A stretch of DNA of 64,000 nt from positions 62,001 to 126,000 of the forward strand of contig NZ_MUHD01000021.1 in assembly GCF_002217395.1 (NCBI RefSeq), read 5' to 3'. The notes below the pieces were generated by a model that did not search any database, was not told the DNA's origin, and was given only the letters and a program-made list of their open reading frames with translations. The DNA is from Flavobacterium plurextorum (GTDB lineage: Bacteria; Bacteroidota; Bacteroidia; Flavobacteriales; Flavobacteriaceae). Within the stretch, counting starts at the first letter, position 1. The number at the start of each line of letters is the position of its first letter. A program made the position numbers and the translations under genes. Of this stretch, positions 1 through 7,362 are shown piece after piece.

Positions 1-65
1 GCAAATGTGGTAACTCCAAAGAGCACAATTACAAATGCAAATAGTTTTATTTTGTTGATCTTCAT
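1..65 (-). CDS. N-terminal fragment of an exported protein (signal peptide only)
   Basis: An ATG at 65-63 opens a frame that runs off the left edge of the window. The 21 visible codons read as a short basic start (MKINKIK) followed by a hydrophobic run ending in FGVTTFA, which looks like a Sec signal peptide. The mature protein is outside the window, so no function can be given. The gene is transcribed leftwards, away from the 304-base spacer to its right. Confidence 0.6.
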   Translation of the reverse strand, partial: MKINKIKLFAFVIVLFGVTTF

Positions 66-369
66 TTTGTCATGTTTTTAGTGTAAAAAATAAGTTAATC
101 AGTCGGCCGTTTTTCTATACTAGTATTAAGAATGTTGTTTTAACTTGTATCAAAGATCCCTTTATAAATTAGTATGAGACATGATAAAAATCATTGTTAA
201 AATTTTATTAAATTGGTATTTAATAACTACAACGTTTTCATTTTTGGTAAAATCAATATTAATATTAAAAAAGAATTTGAATTTTTATCAAATTAGCAGA
301 GGTTGCACTTTGATCCAATAATTTTTTCTTTATAAAGAGAGAGGCTGTTTTTATCTGGTGAAATTTGTT
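66..369. other. Intergenic spacer, no gene seen
   Basis: This AT-rich stretch lies between the start of the leftward fragment and the 3' end of the YceI-like gene. I see no credible reading frame, RNA gene or strong terminator hairpin in it. It presumably contains the promoter of the leftward gene. Confidence 0.6.
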
Positions 370-933
370 TCAGCTTAAAATAATGTTGAAAATAACAGTT
401 AAATCTTTTCCGGTTTTTACAACTCCAAGAGCTGCTTTTGGCGGAGCCATTTCAAAATCGCTAAAAGTAATTTGGTTGGAGCCTTGCAGAATAAAAGTGC
501 CGTTATTGGAAGTTATTTTTACTTGAGTTTGATATTCTTTGCTGACACCGGCAATAGTATAAGTTCCTGTTAGAATCCAAGTTGTTTCGTTTATTTTTTC
601 TGCAGATTTTAAAACATATTCAATGTTCTTATTTTTCTCTGTATCTAAAGCTTCGTATGCTACTCTGTCCATACTGGTTTTACTGCTTTTTAAGCTTTCT
701 GCCAGCAGAGAAATAGTCAAGCTGTTTATGCCGGCTAGTTTGGATTCTTTAACCGTTAAATTAGCAATACCTGTTCCTTCTGTGGATCTCATAACCCAAT
801 CATGCACGGTAGAAGTTCCTGCAACTTCAAAAGTTGATTTTGCCTCAACTACTGAATAGGTTTTTTGTGCACTTAATTGTAATGAGATTGTTGTAAAAAT
901 CACTGTAAATAAAATTGATTTAATTGTTTTCAT
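370..933 (-). CDS. YceI-like family protein, exported
   Basis: The product is a YceI-like lipocalin-fold protein, a family of periplasmic proteins that bind long isoprenoid or lipid-type ligands. An N-terminal signal peptide (MKTIKSILFTVIF...LSAQ) is followed by a domain of about 165 residues. That domain carries the family pattern: an early STFEVAGTSTVHDW strand, a TYTIAGVSKE strand-turn motif, and a TFSDFEMAPP motif near the C-terminus. The open frame extends eight codons further upstream (to 957), but the Met at 933 directly precedes a standard signal peptide and is preferred. It appears to be a single-gene unit. The physiological ligand cannot be told from sequence. Confidence 0.85.
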   Translation of the reverse strand: MKTIKSILFTVIFTTISLQLSAQKTYSVVEAKSTFEVAGTSTVHDWVMRSTEGTGIANLTVKESKLAGINSLTISLLAESLKSSKTSMDRVAYEALDTEKNKNIEYVLKSAEKINETTWILTGTYTIAGVSKEYQTQVKITSNNGTFILQGSNQITFSDFEMAPPKAALGVVKTGKDLTVIFNIILS

Positions 934-1292
934 TTTTGAGAATTTTAGGTTGATCATTTAACTTAGAAAGCTTAAAACATTTGCAGTGGTTAAAGAGTTT
1001 AATGCTTCCTTGAATTTCTTATGTCAAAATTATCAGGCATCTGTAAAAAATAGAATGATAAAAATCAGGGCAAAAGTGATATAAATTGTTATAGTAAATA
1101 ATAGGGAGGCAAATTGAACTTAATTATAGGTTCGCAGAAAAATGTTTGTAATATTAAGTGCTTGTTTATTAGTGGATTATTTGTGTTTTTAAGAATGGTG
1201 TAAAACTCTTTTTATTGTAGATGATTTTTTCGATTTAATTAAGAATGCGTTTAAAAATCAAAAAAAAGGACAAAAGTGATTAACTTTGCAGC
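934..1292. other. Divergent spacer between yceI-like gene and rlmN
   Basis: The spacer holds the promoters of two divergently transcribed genes. Apart from the rlmN -7 element listed separately, I see no RNA gene, hairpin or coding frame. Confidence 0.6.
1281..1288 (+). promoter_or_regulatory. Probable -7 promoter element for rlmN
   Basis: TAACTTTG matches the Bacteroidetes primary-sigma -7 consensus TAnnTTTG. It ends only 4 bases before the first candidate ATG (1293) and 10 before the second (1299), so the transcript would have little or no leader. No clear -33 TTG was found at the usual spacing. Confidence 0.55.
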
Positions 1293-2336
1293 ATGCAAAT
1301 GGAGAAAAAAGACATACGAGCCTTATCAAAAGAGCAATTACGAGATTTTTTTGTCGCAAATAATGACAAAGCTTTTCGCGGAAATCAAGTCTATGAATGG
1401 TTATGGAGCAAAGGAGCTCATAGTTTTGAAGATATGACAAATGTTGCCAAAACAACACGATCTATGCTTGAAGACAATTTTGTAATCAATCATATTAAGG
1501 TTGATACAATGCAACGCAGTACAGATGGCACCGTAAAAAATGCCGTTAGACTTCATGACGGACTTGTTGTTGAATCTGTTTTGATTCCTACAGAAACTAG
1601 AACCACCGCTTGTGTATCTAGTCAGGTTGGCTGCAGTTTAGATTGTAATTTTTGTGCTACAGCACGATTAAAGAGAATGCGAAATCTTGAGCCGGGAGAG
1701 ATTTACGATCAAATCATGGCGATTGATAAAGAAAGTCGTTTGTATCACAATCATCCGCTTTCGAATATTGTTTTTATGGGAATGGGAGAGCCTTTAATGA
1801 ACTATAATAACGTCATTAAAGCGATAGATATGGTTACGTCGCCTGAAGGTTTAGGAATGTCTCCAAAACGTATTATGCTTTCGACATCCGGAATTCCAAA
1901 GATGATTAAAAAGATGGCTGATGATGAAGTGAAATTTAAATTAGCAGTTTCATTGCACTCGGCAATAGACGAAACCCGAGCTAAAATTATGCCTTTCAGT
2001 AAAAACTTTCCTTTAAAGGACTTACGAGAAGCATTAGAATATTGGTACAGAAAGACAAAAAGTAAAATCTCGTATGAATATGTGGTTTGGAAAGGAATTA
2101 ACGATGACAAAGCTTCTATTGATGCATTGGTTAAATTTTGCAAATATGTGCCTTGTAAAGTTAATTTAATAGAATATAACCCAATTGATGATGGAGAGTT
2201 TCAACAGGCTTCAGAAGAATCAATTTTAGCATATATTAAAGCTCTAGAAAACATTGGAGTTGTGGTTAAAGTTCGACGCAGCCGCGGAAAAGATATCGAT
2301 GCTGCCTGCGGTCAATTGGCAAACAAAGAAGGATAG
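1293..2336 (+). CDS. rlmN: 23S rRNA (adenine-2503-C2)-methyltransferase RlmN
   Basis: A radical-SAM enzyme that methylates C2 of A2503 in 23S rRNA and also A37 in some tRNAs. The CxxxCxxC iron-sulfur motif is present as CSLDCNFC (Cys114, 118, 121). It is followed by ATARLKRMR, MGMGEPLMNY and the C-terminal RGKDIDAACGQLA, whose cysteine is the family's transient methyl-transfer residue. Length (347 residues) is normal. Two in-frame starts exist (MQMEKK at 1293, MEKK at 1299); I keep the first because the family usually begins there. The upstream promoter lies so close that the mRNA may be nearly leaderless. A strong hairpin terminator follows. Confidence 0.95.
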   Translation: MQMEKKDIRALSKEQLRDFFVANNDKAFRGNQVYEWLWSKGAHSFEDMTNVAKTTRSMLEDNFVINHIKVDTMQRSTDGTVKNAVRLHDGLVVESVLIPTETRTTACVSSQVGCSLDCNFCATARLKRMRNLEPGEIYDQIMAIDKESRLYHNHPLSNIVFMGMGEPLMNYNNVIKAIDMVTSPEGLGMSPKRIMLSTSGIPKMIKKMADDEVKFKLAVSLHSAIDETRAKIMPFSKNFPLKDLREALEYWYRKTKSKISYEYVVWKGINDDKASIDALVKFCKYVPCKVNLIEYNPIDDGEFQQASEESILAYIKALENIGVVVKVRRSRGKDIDAACGQLANKEG

Positions 2337-2354
2337 AATTTTATCTTGAAATAT

Positions 2355-2402
2355 AAAAAAAGCATTAAAAACAAAAATAGTCTTGTTTTTAATGCTTTTT
2401 TT
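2355..2402. terminator. Bidirectional rho-independent terminator
   Basis: The arms AAAAAAGCATTAAAAACAA and its near-exact complement flank a short loop, with an A run on the left and a T run on the right. It can terminate rlmN (+) and the lipoprotein gene (-), which converge here. Confidence 0.85.
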
Positions 2403-2419
2403 CTGGGCAAAAAGGATTC

Positions 2420-3280
2420 TTATTTTTTCAAATCGATTTCTTCCGTTACTCCATCTTTTGTTACTTTAGCAAGCGTATCACAGTCACCGTTGCCATAATC
2501 AATAATTGCTTTTGCATCATTTTTAGTTATTGACACAATACCTTTTACAGGGAATGGGGTTTTGCATGAAGCTTTAAATTCTAGAGGGGTTGTAATTTCT
2601 GCCGAAAAAGTATCTCCATTTGGGAAAGTAGTTGTACCGCTTCCGGTTACTACATAAACATTATCTTCCCAATCAGACCAAGTTTTATAACCAGCAGTCA
2701 TTTCTTTAACCAAAGTGCCTTTTCTGGTGTAAACACTTCCATCATCAAAAGTAATAGTCATATCTATTGCAGCTGTTGAAACCGGATGTGCATCTGCAAG
2801 TAAATCTGTTGATTTTACAGATCGAACTATGCTTTTGCTTCCTTGAAGTTTTTTGCCATTGTGATAAAATCCATCAAAAGTATAACTAATGGTTTGAGTT
2901 GACGCTGAAAAATCATTAGAGAAAGAAATAACCATTTTTCCTTTCACAGTGTTTCCGTTTTCCAGAGTACAGCCCTCAACACCAAAATCAACAGTAATTG
3001 TCCAGGTGCTATTAGTTAATGCAGTTGTAATAGTAGCACAGCTCGGAAGGAAATTTTTTACCGGACCGCTTGGTTTTGCAGTTAAATTTTGCTGTGCATT
3101 AAATTGATCTTCAGCAATAGCAGTTACATCTTGAATCGAGGCATCAATTTTAGAATTTGTAACTATTTCAGTGTTTGTAATTGCGTCAGATGATCCGTCA
3201 TTTGTTTTTTCATCAGAATTACAACTGATAAAAAAAGATAAAGCGACTAATGTTCCAATAAATAAAAATTTTGTTTTCAT
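2420..3280 (-). CDS. Putative lipoprotein of unknown function
   Basis: A 286-residue protein with a type II signal peptide: the hydrophobic segment FLFIGTLVALSFF leads into a lipobox ISC with Cys20, followed by an acidic, Ser/Thr-rich linker. The remaining ~220 residues are beta-strand-like, with short TFDDGSVYTRKG and TFPNGDTFSAE segments that look like two related beta-repeats. Cys82, Cys109, Cys237 and Cys262 could form disulfides. I do not recognise a named domain. It is a lone gene converging on rlmN. An outer-membrane or periplasmic location is inferred only from the lipobox. Confidence 0.75.
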   Translation of the reverse strand: MKTKFLFIGTLVALSFFISCNSDEKTNDGSSDAITNTEIVTNSKIDASIQDVTAIAEDQFNAQQNLTAKPSGPVKNFLPSCATITTALTNSTWTITVDFGVEGCTLENGNTVKGKMVISFSNDFSASTQTISYTFDGFYHNGKKLQGSKSIVRSVKSTDLLADAHPVSTAAIDMTITFDDGSVYTRKGTLVKEMTAGYKTWSDWEDNVYVVTGSGTTTFPNGDTFSAEITTPLEFKASCKTPFPVKGIVSITKNDAKAIIDYGNGDCDTLAKVTKDGVTEEIDLKK

Positions 3281-3421
3281 AATAAATAGTTTTCTTGATT
3301 TTAATTAATGAATACAAATTAGGCTTTAACTAGAATGTGTTTTTGGTGAGTTTTTTAGGCGGGTAGAGAAAAATGTTGATATACTAACATAAAATACACA
3401 ACGTTTTTTTATTTAAAATAG

Positions 3422-3429
3422 TATATTTG
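3422..3429 (+). promoter_or_regulatory. Probable -7 promoter element for the prenyl synthase gene
   Basis: TATATTTG fits TAnnTTTG and ends 8 bases before the ATG at 3438, again implying a very short leader. Confidence 0.5.
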
Positions 3430-3437
3430 GAATCGAA

Positions 3438-4415
3438 ATGAATATTACTTCACAAATAAAACTGCCCATTTTTAACGAAATGGAACTTTTTGAAAAAAAG
3501 TTTCATGAATCGATGACTTCAAAGGTGGCGTTACTGAACAGAATTACCTATTACATAGTAAACCGTAAAGGTAAGCAAATGCGTCCAATGTTTGTGTTTT
3601 TAACCGCAAAAATGGTCTCTGGAGGTGCTGTAAATGAGAGAACGTATAGAGGAGCTTCGGTAATTGAATTAATTCATACGGCAACTTTGGTTCATGATGA
3701 CGTTGTAGACGATAGTAATCGCCGTCGCGGATTTTTCTCGATCAATGCACTTTGGAAAAACAAGATTGCGGTTCTGGTGGGAGATTATTTACTTTCAAAA
3801 GGTTTGCTGCTTTCTATTGATAATGGAGATTTTGATTTACTTCGAATTATTTCTGTTGCCGTTCGCGAAATGAGCGAAGGAGAATTGCTTCAAATAGAAA
3901 AAGCCCGCAGGCTAGATATTACCGAAGATGTTTATTATGAAATTATCCGAAAAAAGACTGCAACACTTATAGCAGCTTGTTGTGCGCTTGGTGCAAAATC
4001 AGTAATTGAAGATGATGTCCAGGTTGAAAATATGCGAAAATTTGGCGAGCTTATCGGAATGGCTTTTCAAATTAAAGATGACTTATTCGATTACAGCGAA
4101 GAAGCAATAGGTAAACCAACGGGAATCGATATTAAAGAGCAAAAAATGACTTTGCCTTTAATTCATGTTTTAAATACTTGTACTCCGCAAGAAAAAAAGT
4201 GGCTGATAAACTCCATCAAAAACCACAACAAAGACAAAAAACGCGTAAAAGAAGTTATTGCCTTTGTAAAAAATAATAATGGTTTGGCTTACGCCGAAAA
4301 TAAAATGGTGCAATTTCAGCAAGAAGCACTTTCGCTTTTAGAGAATTACCCTGATTCTGATTTCAAAGCGGCACTTACTTTAATGGTAAATTACGTTATT
4401 GAAAGAAAGAAATAA
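3438..4415 (+). CDS. ispB: All-trans polyprenyl diphosphate synthase (IspB-like)
   Basis: A polyprenyl synthetase that condenses isopentenyl diphosphate units into the long all-trans chain of the respiratory quinone (menaquinone in this group). Both Asp-rich magnesium/pyrophosphate motifs are intact: DDVVDD at residues 87-92 and KDDLFD at about 213. A GKQMRPMFV motif at 45-53 precedes the first. The 325-residue length matches octaprenyl/heptaprenyl synthases. It is a monocistronic unit preceded by a TATATTTG element. Chain length cannot be predicted with confidence from the residues before the first Asp-rich motif. Confidence 0.9.
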   Translation: MNITSQIKLPIFNEMELFEKKFHESMTSKVALLNRITYYIVNRKGKQMRPMFVFLTAKMVSGGAVNERTYRGASVIELIHTATLVHDDVVDDSNRRRGFFSINALWKNKIAVLVGDYLLSKGLLLSIDNGDFDLLRIISVAVREMSEGELLQIEKARRLDITEDVYYEIIRKKTATLIAACCALGAKSVIEDDVQVENMRKFGELIGMAFQIKDDLFDYSEEAIGKPTGIDIKEQKMTLPLIHVLNTCTPQEKKWLINSIKNHNKDKKRVKEVIAFVKNNNGLAYAENKMVQFQQEALSLLENYPDSDFKAALTLMVNYVIERKK

Positions 4416-4534
4416 TTTCTTTTAATTAGATTTATTAATTATATAATTGATTTACTTTATTGTAAGTCAGTTGTTTGTTTCCGTTTGGTTCGAAATTAAG
4501 TTTTTTTTTTATTGAAATTTTTTAAACTTCATGC

Positions 4535-4558
4535 AACCATTTCAAATCGACAATCGTC
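4535..4558 (+). promoter_or_regulatory. Candidate ECF-type promoter before the sigma gene
   Basis: An AAC core (4535-4537, context TGCAACC) and a CGTC core (4555-4558) are separated by 17 bases. This is the usual AAC...CGTC layout of ECF sigma promoters and it lies about 50 bases upstream of the ECF sigma gene, suggesting autoregulation. This is inference from pattern only. Confidence 0.45.
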
Positions 4559-4606
4559 TATGCTAATAGAAGACTGTTTCTAAAACCAAAAACCGAAAGC
4601 TTATTA

Positions 4607-5167
4607 ATGAAAATTATTCCGTTACATCAAGAAGAAACCGAAATCATAAAGTTGGCAGTCGAAAATAATCGGCAGGCACAACAACAGATTTACAGCAGGT
4701 TTTCTTCGAAAATGCTGAGTGTCTGCCGTCAATATATAAAAGACATTCAGCTGGCAGAAGATGTTACGATAACGGCTTTTATGAAAGTGTTTACCAATTT
4801 AAACAAATTTGAAAATAAAGGAAGTTTTGAAGGTTGGATTCGCAGAATCATGGTTAACGAATGTATTTCGTATTTAAGAGTTCAGAAAAAAGTAAAATTT
4901 GCCGAAGATGAGTTTTTTGTTGAAGAAAGTTTCAACGCAATCGACAGTCAATTTACCGTAGATCAGATTCAGTTTTTAATTGATGCTTTACCCGATGGTT
5001 ATAAAATGGTTTTCAATTTATATGCTATCGAAGGGTATAAACATAATGAAATTGCCAAGATGTTAGGGATTAATGAAGGAACATCAAAATCGCAATTATC
5101 GCATGCTAGAAAAATGCTGCAAACACAAATTACTATTTTAAAAAAACAAGAAAATGGCACAGAATAA
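4607..5167 (+). CDS. ECF-subfamily RNA polymerase sigma factor
   Basis: A 186-residue sigma-70 family protein with only regions 2 and 4. Region 2 is at about residues 20-95 (FSSKMLSVCRQYIKD, FMKVFTNLNKFENKGSFEGW). Region 4 is at about 120-175 (LPDGYKMVFNLYAIEGYKHNEIAKMLGINEGT), with the HTH that reads the -35 element. It directs transcription of a dedicated regulon. The next gene starts 14 bases before this one stops, so the two are translationally coupled, as expected for a sigma factor and its membrane regulator. The stimulus is unknown. Confidence 0.9.
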   Translation: MKIIPLHQEETEIIKLAVENNRQAQQQIYSRFSSKMLSVCRQYIKDIQLAEDVTITAFMKVFTNLNKFENKGSFEGWIRRIMVNECISYLRVQKKVKFAEDEFFVEESFNAIDSQFTVDQIQFLIDALPDGYKMVFNLYAIEGYKHNEIAKMLGINEGTSKSQLSHARKMLQTQITILKKQENGTE

Positions 5168-5903
5168 TTTTGAAAAGGATTTTCGTGACAAACTAAATCA
5201 ACGCAAAATTGAGCCAAGCAATAAAGCCTGGGATCGATTGGATGCAATGTTGAGTATAGCTGAAGAAGAGAAAACAACAGTTTTGCCACGCTCAAAAAAA
5301 GATTCAAAAAGAAAATGGCTTTACATAGCTGCAAGTATTGCTGGGTTTTTACTAGTTGGAACTATCTTATTTAATCAAAAAGAAAATTCAGTCGAAACTC
5401 CAAAGAATAATGTTGTAGTAGAAGAAAATAGGGAGAAAGACTCAATTGTTCAGCCGGTTTTAAATGTTGTAGATTCAATAAAGCAGGAAGTTGTAGTTTC
5501 AGAAAAAGAATCTGTTGAGAAAGAGGAAAAACTAAAACATAAACACTTAGATGTTTCGGGTCAAAAATCAAGTAAATCAACTAAAAATGGATCAAATGAA
5601 ATAGCGGAGTCTTCAATCATCATCAAAAACAATCAAGAAAAACAATCAAAAACAAATCAAACCACAATTGCTGAAACTTCTAAAAAAGAAAGTGTAGATC
5701 AATTATTAGATTCGGCAGAAAAAACAATTGTAGCAGAAAATTCGGCTAAGCCAAAATCAAAAGTAAAAGTAAATGCTAATGATTTACTTAATCAGGTCGA
5801 TGGCGAATTGGAGCTTTCCTTTAGAGAAAAAGTAGTTACAAAAGTCAACAAAAATTATCAATCAGTAAAAGTCGCTCTGGCAAACCGAAATCAACAGGAG
5901 TAG
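5154..5903 (+). CDS. Single-pass membrane protein, probable anti-sigma partner
   Basis: A 249-residue protein overlapping the sigma gene. About 58 cytoplasmic residues (WDRLDAMLSIAEEEK) precede one membrane helix near 59-76 (LYIAASIAGFLLVGTILF). The remaining ~170 residues are low-complexity, Lys/Glu/Ser-rich and probably periplasmic. Position and topology are those of an anti-sigma factor, but there is no zinc-binding anti-sigma motif, so the role is inferred from coupling and architecture. The C-terminal part (LNQVDGELELSFREKVVTKV) is better ordered. I see no enzymatic motif. Confidence 0.7.
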   Translation: MAQNNFEKDFRDKLNQRKIEPSNKAWDRLDAMLSIAEEEKTTVLPRSKKDSKRKWLYIAASIAGFLLVGTILFNQKENSVETPKNNVVVEENREKDSIVQPVLNVVDSIKQEVVVSEKESVEKEEKLKHKHLDVSGQKSSKSTKNGSNEIAESSIIIKNNQEKQSKTNQTTIAETSKKESVDQLLDSAEKTIVAENSAKPKSKVKVNANDLLNQVDGELELSFREKVVTKVNKNYQSVKVALANRNQQE

Positions 5904-5928
5904 AGAATTGAGAATGTCGTAAAGGAGC

Positions 5929-6015
5929 AAGAAAGAAGAGAGAAGGAAGAAGAGAGAAGGAAGAAGAAAGAAGGAAGAAGAAAGAAGGAAGAAGAAAGAA
6001 GAAAGAAGGAAGAAG
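5929..6015. repeat. 87-base homopurine tract of 14-base tandem repeats
   Basis: This is an uninterrupted run of A and G on the plus strand. The repeat unit AGAAGGAAGAAGAA occurs at 5955, 5969 and 5983, with a variant at 5941 and partial copies at 5997 and 6004. It lies between the anti-sigma-like gene and the barrel protein gene, about 170 bases before the latter. Such tracts can adopt triplex DNA and change copy number. Confidence 0.9.
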
Positions 6016-6183
6016 TAAGAAGGAAGAATGTAGATTTTTAGTTCCGAAAGAACGATTCATATTGCAGCGTCGTCCTGAGACTTCAGGATTAACCAGATAT
6101 GGATATGGAATAAAGAATTTACCGCTAACAATTAACAATTAAAAGAATTATCATCAATCAACAATCAATCTAAAAAATCAATC

Positions 6184-7233
6184 ATGAAAAATTTTACCAT
6201 TTATCTCGTAGTTCTAATTTTTTTATTTGTCAGTAAGGTTTTGGGTCAGGAAACTTTCGAATCAAAGGCAAAGAAAATTGCAAATCAAATAGAAAAAGTT
6301 ACTAAAGAAGAAAAAGAAAAGCTAAAAGAGGAAGTTGAAGCTGTAAATGTGCAATTGTCTGAGGGGAAAATTACACAGCAACAAGCAGATAAGCGCAAGA
6401 AAGAATTAGCGGAAGCTAGAGCTGTAATTATTGAAGAAAAAGTGACTTTGGCTCAAAATGATCTCAATGATCTGGTTCAGCAAAAAGTAGATGGAAAACT
6501 GAAAGAACAGGATTCAACAAGAAAAAGTAAGATCGTTATATACTGGGATAAGAATGACTGGAATCATAAAAAAACCAAAGATTCAATTCGAGGCGAAAAA
6601 AGAACGACTTCGCAATTTGTATTTGCCGCAGGTTTAAATAGTACAATGGCGGATGGTAAACTTCAGGATTCAAATTATGATTTTATTGGTTCGCATTTTT
6701 ACGAATGGGGTCTTACATTTAATTCCAGAATATTGAAAGACAATAATTTATTGCATGCCAAATATGGACTTTCGTTAATGTATAACAACCTTCGACCGTC
6801 AGATAATCGCAGTTTTGTTGTCAATGGTGATCAAACAGATTTAATCACAAATCCGATAAATTTGAAAGAATCTCGTTTTAGAAATGTGTATTTAGTCGCT
6901 CCTGTTCATTTAGAATTTGATTTTTCAAAAGATGGTCATTCTAATGGGAAAACATATTATAGAACACATAAAGGTTTTCGTGCAGGATTTGGCGGATATG
7001 CAGGAATCAATGTAAAATCGAAACAGATTTTAAAATTTGAAGACAACGATTATAAAACAACACAAAAAACAAAAGGAGATTACAATGTAAATAATTTTAT
7101 TTATGGACTGAGTTCTTACGTAGGTTACAAGGAAATAAGTTTGTACTTAAAATATGATTTGAATCCTTTGTTTAAAAATAATACAGTTGACGAAAATAAT
7201 GTTTCGTTAGGTATTCGTTTTGATTTTAATTAG
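6184..7233 (+). CDS. Outer-membrane beta-barrel protein with coiled-coil N-terminus
   Basis: A 349-residue exported protein. It has a signal peptide (MKNFTIYLVVLIFLFVSKVLGQ), then about 85 residues of Lys/Glu-rich coiled coil (residues ~25-110). A C-terminal domain of alternating short strands follows, ending in LGIRFDFN, a typical outer-membrane barrel terminus. It follows the ECF sigma pair and may belong to the same locus; such sigma/anti-sigma/OMP triplets are common in this phylum. A 280-base spacer containing the homopurine tract separates them, so cotranscription is uncertain. Substrate or role is unknown. Confidence 0.75.
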   Translation: MKNFTIYLVVLIFLFVSKVLGQETFESKAKKIANQIEKVTKEEKEKLKEEVEAVNVQLSEGKITQQQADKRKKELAEARAVIIEEKVTLAQNDLNDLVQQKVDGKLKEQDSTRKSKIVIYWDKNDWNHKKTKDSIRGEKRTTSQFVFAAGLNSTMADGKLQDSNYDFIGSHFYEWGLTFNSRILKDNNLLHAKYGLSLMYNNLRPSDNRSFVVNGDQTDLITNPINLKESRFRNVYLVAPVHLEFDFSKDGHSNGKTYYRTHKGFRAGFGGYAGINVKSKQILKFEDNDYKTTQKTKGDYNVNNFIYGLSSYVGYKEISLYLKYDLNPLFKNNTVDENNVSLGIRFDFN

Positions 7234-7261
7234 TATGAAATTGAGTTTAGTTAAGAAGAGA

Positions 7262-7288
7262 AGCGTTTCGAGAGAAACGCTTTTTTTT
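7262..7288 (+). terminator. Rho-independent terminator
   Basis: AGCGTTTC and GAAACGCT pair around a GAGA loop, followed by a run of eight T. It ends the barrel-protein transcript before dnaG. Confidence 0.9.
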
Positions 7289-7362
7289 GCTCAAAAATTC
7301 TAAAAATTGAAGTAGGATTTATGTACTTTTACAAGCTCTCATTTTTAAAAATAATTTAAGTT

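Noticed and set aside
5929..6015. CRISPR array
   Set aside because: The repeats are short, adjacent and homopurine, with no unique spacers and no cas genes in the window.
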